A stretch of DNA of 64,000 bases. It comes from Erythrobacteraceae bacterium E2-1 Yellow Sea. Lineage in GTDB: Bacteria; Pseudomonadota; Alphaproteobacteria; Sphingomonadales; Sphingomonadaceae. The notes under the pieces are model-generated. The model ran no database searches. It was not told the origin of the DNA and worked only from the letters and a program-made list of their open reading frames with translations. Position numbers and translations under genes: made by a program. Positions 61,761 through 64,000 of the stretch are shown here, piece after piece; position 1 is the first letter of the stretch, and each line of letters opens with the position of its first letter. The stretch spans positions 806,001 to 870,000 of the forward strand of contig JADCLP010000001.1 in NCBI GenBank assembly GCA_014983025.1, in the 5' to 3' direction.

Positions 61761-63920
61761 CTATTGGGCAGGCGCCACATCCAGCCCGTCTTCTGTCAGC
61801 CTGATTTCAATAGGCATACCATCCACCTGAGTGGAAACAGTCACTTCCCCTTCTCGGATATTCAGTGTCGATCCGTCTTCCCCCAAGGGAATATTTTCCA
61901 GCTCAGGTATGTCGAGCGGCTGGATCGGACCTTCCGGATCGGGCATTTGCGCTGGTTCGGATTTGACAGGAACCTTCAATGCCGCGCTCATGAAATCGCG
62001 CCAGATACGCGCGGGCAGTCCTCCTCCGCTGATACCGTTGAGTGGCGAATTGTCATCATTGCCCACCCAGACCCCCACCACCAGATCTTGCGCATAACCA
62101 ACAAACAGCGCGTCGCGGTGGTCCTGCGTCGTGCCTGTCTTGCCGTAATTGGCAACGGAAAGTGACGCAGCACGCCCGGTGCCGCGGTTGATTGCTGCGC
62201 GCAATAATTGTTCCATTTCCTTATGCGTGCTTCCAGACAGGCTGTGCTTGCCATCCAGAAGGCGGGCGACCCAACCTTTTTCCTCTTGCGGGAAGGCATG
62301 GGCTTCCACAGGATATCGATTGCCTGCCACACCTGCATAGGCTGATGTCAGCTCAAGCAATGTCATCGTGGAAGTGCCCAATGCCAAACTTTGATCACCT
62401 TCTGGCAAATCAGATGTCACACCCAGGCCACGTGCAGTCCTTATCACGGCCTTACTGCCGATCTTACCCAGCAGGCGTACTGCCGCCACATTACTGGATC
62501 GAGCGAATCCTTCCTCCAGCGTAATCGTGTCCGAATAACTGTTCCCAGAATTGCGCGGGCGATAACTACCCTCCGTAATCGGGCGATTGTCGATCAGATC
62601 ATCGGGCTCCATCCCAGCTTGTAAAGCGGCCAGATAAACAAACAGCTTGAAGGTCGATCCCGGCTGGCGGTGCGCTTGCGTCGCGCGGTTAAAGGGTGAC
62701 CGCGCATAATCACGCCCGCCGATCATTGCCACGACTTCTCCATTAGGTCGCATTGCCACCAGTGCGACCTGCGCCTTGCCCAGTCCGGAACGCGAAACAA
62801 CTCTGCTAGCGATCCCTTGCAACCTTGCATCCAACGTGGTGGTGATCGTCTGCTTGGCATAACTGCGCTCTGCCAGTTTGCGCGCTATCGGCAGCGCCCA
62901 ATCGGCAAAATAGGTGCCTGTGGGGACATTATTGCGAGCGCGCACATCAAGTCGCGGTATGCGCATGGCTTGTGCCTCAGCCTCTGTCAGGTAACCGGCA
63001 GCCACCATAGACTGCACCACCACCTTCATACGGTCGCGCGCTGCCTGGTAATCATTGGTGGGGGCAAGGCGTGATGGTGCTTTGAGTAGTCCAGCCAGCA
63101 TGGCAGCCTGTTCAGGCCGCAACTTTTCTGGCTGGCGATAGAAATAATGCAGGCTGGCGGCCCGCAGGCCATATTGATTGTCCCCGAAATAGGCATTTGA
63201 GAGATAGCGTTCCAGAATCTCATCCTTGCTCAGCCAAGCCTCAAGCCAGAATGCGATCAACATTTCGCGCGCCTTGCGCGTCAAAGTCTGTTCGGGGGTT
63301 AGGAAGGTGAATTTGGCAAGCTGCTGAGTGATGGTGCTGCCGCCCTGCGTCGATCCGCCCGTGGCATTGGACCATGCGGCACGCGCCAATCCGCGCGGGT
63401 CGATACCCCAATGATCATAGAAACGCCGGTCCTCGATTGCCAAAAACGGTTCGATTACATGGGCTGGCAGCTTGGCAACCTCAACCGGTTCCTCCACCAC
63501 GGCCCCACTGCGCGCAATCGGGGTCCCGTCTGATGCAACCAAGGTAATCTGCGGCGGCGCAATGGGTTCCAGCGACTTGCTGAGTGGTGCAGTTATCGCC
63601 AGCCAGGCCACCAGCAGTATGAAGATCAACAACAAAGCGCCCAGCCCGCGCGCGAACCAGCGCCTCTTGCTCGCCTGCCACCAGCTGGGTTTTTCACCCT
63701 CTATGGGGTTGGATGCAGCCCATTCATCGGGTTTTCTTTGCCAGAAACGCCAGCTGCGCCTGCTGCTTGGCGATTTGTCATCCATGTCGAAGCGACGATC
63801 AAATGCGTCGAGTGCGCTGCCATAGGGGTCTTGCACCGAATAGAACCCAGCCGATTTGCGCCTGCGCCCATTCCATGTTGGCCTGCTGCTGTTTGATTTG
63901 CTGCGTAACCACGAAAACAT
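61761..63920 (-). CDS. Class A penicillin-binding protein (transglycosylase/transpeptidase)
   Basis: A 719-aa bifunctional peptidoglycan synthase. A basic cytoplasmic N-terminus (about 1-90) and one membrane helix (about 92-110) lead to the GT51 domain with AIEDRRFYDHWGIDPRGLAR (near 160) and GGSTITQQLAKFTFL near 187. The transpeptidase domain has the serine motif GSTFK (near 425), SSN (near 475) and KTGTT (near 595). It resembles PBP1A/1B but has no large extra domain. Convergent to thioesterase copy 2, with only 2 bases between. Confidence 0.94.
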   Translation of the reverse strand: MFSWLRSKSNSSRPTWNGRRRKSAGFYSVQDPYGSALDAFDRRFDMDDKSPSSRRSWRFWQRKPDEWAASNPIEGEKPSWWQASKRRWFARGLGALLLIFILLVAWLAITAPLSKSLEPIAPPQITLVASDGTPIARSGAVVEEPVEVAKLPAHVIEPFLAIEDRRFYDHWGIDPRGLARAAWSNATGGSTQGGSTITQQLAKFTFLTPEQTLTRKAREMLIAFWLEAWLSKDEILERYLSNAYFGDNQYGLRAASLHYFYRQPEKLRPEQAAMLAGLLKAPSRLAPTNDYQAARDRMKVVVQSMVAAGYLTEAEAQAMRIPRLDVRARNNVPTGTYFADWALPIARKLAERSYAKQTITTTLDARLQGIASRVVSRSGLGKAQVALVAMRPNGEVVAMIGGRDYARSPFNRATQAHRQPGSTFKLFVYLAALQAGMEPDDLIDNRPITEGSYRPRNSGNSYSDTITLEEGFARSSNVAAVRLLGKIGSKAVIRTARGLGVTSDLPEGDQSLALGTSTMTLLELTSAYAGVAGNRYPVEAHAFPQEEKGWVARLLDGKHSLSGSTHKEMEQLLRAAINRGTGRAASLSVANYGKTGTTQDHRDALFVGYAQDLVVGVWVGNDDNSPLNGISGGGLPARIWRDFMSAALKVPVKSEPAQMPDPEGPIQPLDIPELENIPLGEDGSTLNIREGEVTVSTQVDGMPIEIRLTEDGLDVAPAQ

Positions 63921-64000
63921 CGTCGCTGTATTACCTTATTAACACAGCTGGCGCCAGCAAAATCGGCTGTCAGATGCGATACTGCTTAAATGACGAGCTT

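Overview
The window looks like a piece of chromosome from an alphaproteobacterium of the order Sphingomonadales, probably Erythrobacteraceae. This is inferred from gene order and protein style, not from a database search. Supporting signs are the class I (archaeal-type) lysyl-tRNA synthetase, the aroQ-accB-accC block, the ctaC-ctaD-ctaB-(short ORF)-ctaG-ctaE-DUF983-SURF1-thrC order, the A1-type cytochrome c oxidase, a GTA-type holin and Arg-rich RcnB-type periplasmic proteins. Gene density is high. I see no insertion sequence, CRISPR array, rRNA or plasmid origin. Most of the window is housekeeping.

Layout: 1-770 (minus) is secD (cut by the window edge) and yajC. A tRNA-Pro(GGG) at 993 and a lone GTA/phage-type holin lead into aroQ-accB-accC (1695-4054). 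Next come a GFA protein and an Lrp/AsnC regulator (minus), then a 600-aa cytoplasmic histidine-kinase-like protein with a degenerate ATPase domain. Two tRNAs follow (CAT anticodon, Pro-TGG). From 7361 to 11296 lies an accessory stress/detoxification block. An SRPBCC gene is translationally coupled to an ECF sigma factor, and these diverge from a NemR-like TetR gene followed by SDR (frameshifted), ABM monooxygenase and a second SDR. ettA, an RcnB-like gene, cytochrome b561, a prolyl-hydroxylase-like 2OG oxygenase, lysS, a DinG/XPD-type helicase and a SixA-like phosphatase run to 20992.

21004-29517: soxR diverges from a VOC/glyoxalase gene across a near-perfect SoxR box. ubiA, rsmE, gshA, bamB with its YfgM-like TPR partner, a glycosyltransferase and an alpha/beta hydrolase follow. 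29595-41833: selO, astD, a glycine-zipper protein, rarD, pyrC, an orphan ATP-grasp enzyme, ygfZ, a TetR gene diverging from tandem PF10118 paralogues, a GNAT acetyltransferase, rplU-rpmA and an unknown lipoprotein.

42035-53196 is one long minus-strand block. It runs cytochrome aa3 oxidase and its assembly factors, then thrC, a methyltransferase, folB, an unknown 107-aa protein and moaA-moaD-moaE. Just beyond it I find an FNR/FixK-type box at exact class II spacing from a -10 element. This is followed by about 130 nt of structured, apparently non-coding sequence ending in a strong terminator: a candidate oxygen-responsive small RNA.

53382-58727 (plus) is pyrE-pdxJ-acpS-lepB, an AI-2E transporter, a DUF3089 hydrolase and ruvX. 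58742-60772 (minus) is an unrecognised three-gene unit: a 52-codon peptide gene, a protein with a beta-rich segment and HEAT-like tail, and a His-rich cupin-like protein. Two PaaI-type thioesterases and a class A penicillin-binding protein close the window. The two most novel-looking items are the FNR-box small RNA and the peptide-led three-gene unit.
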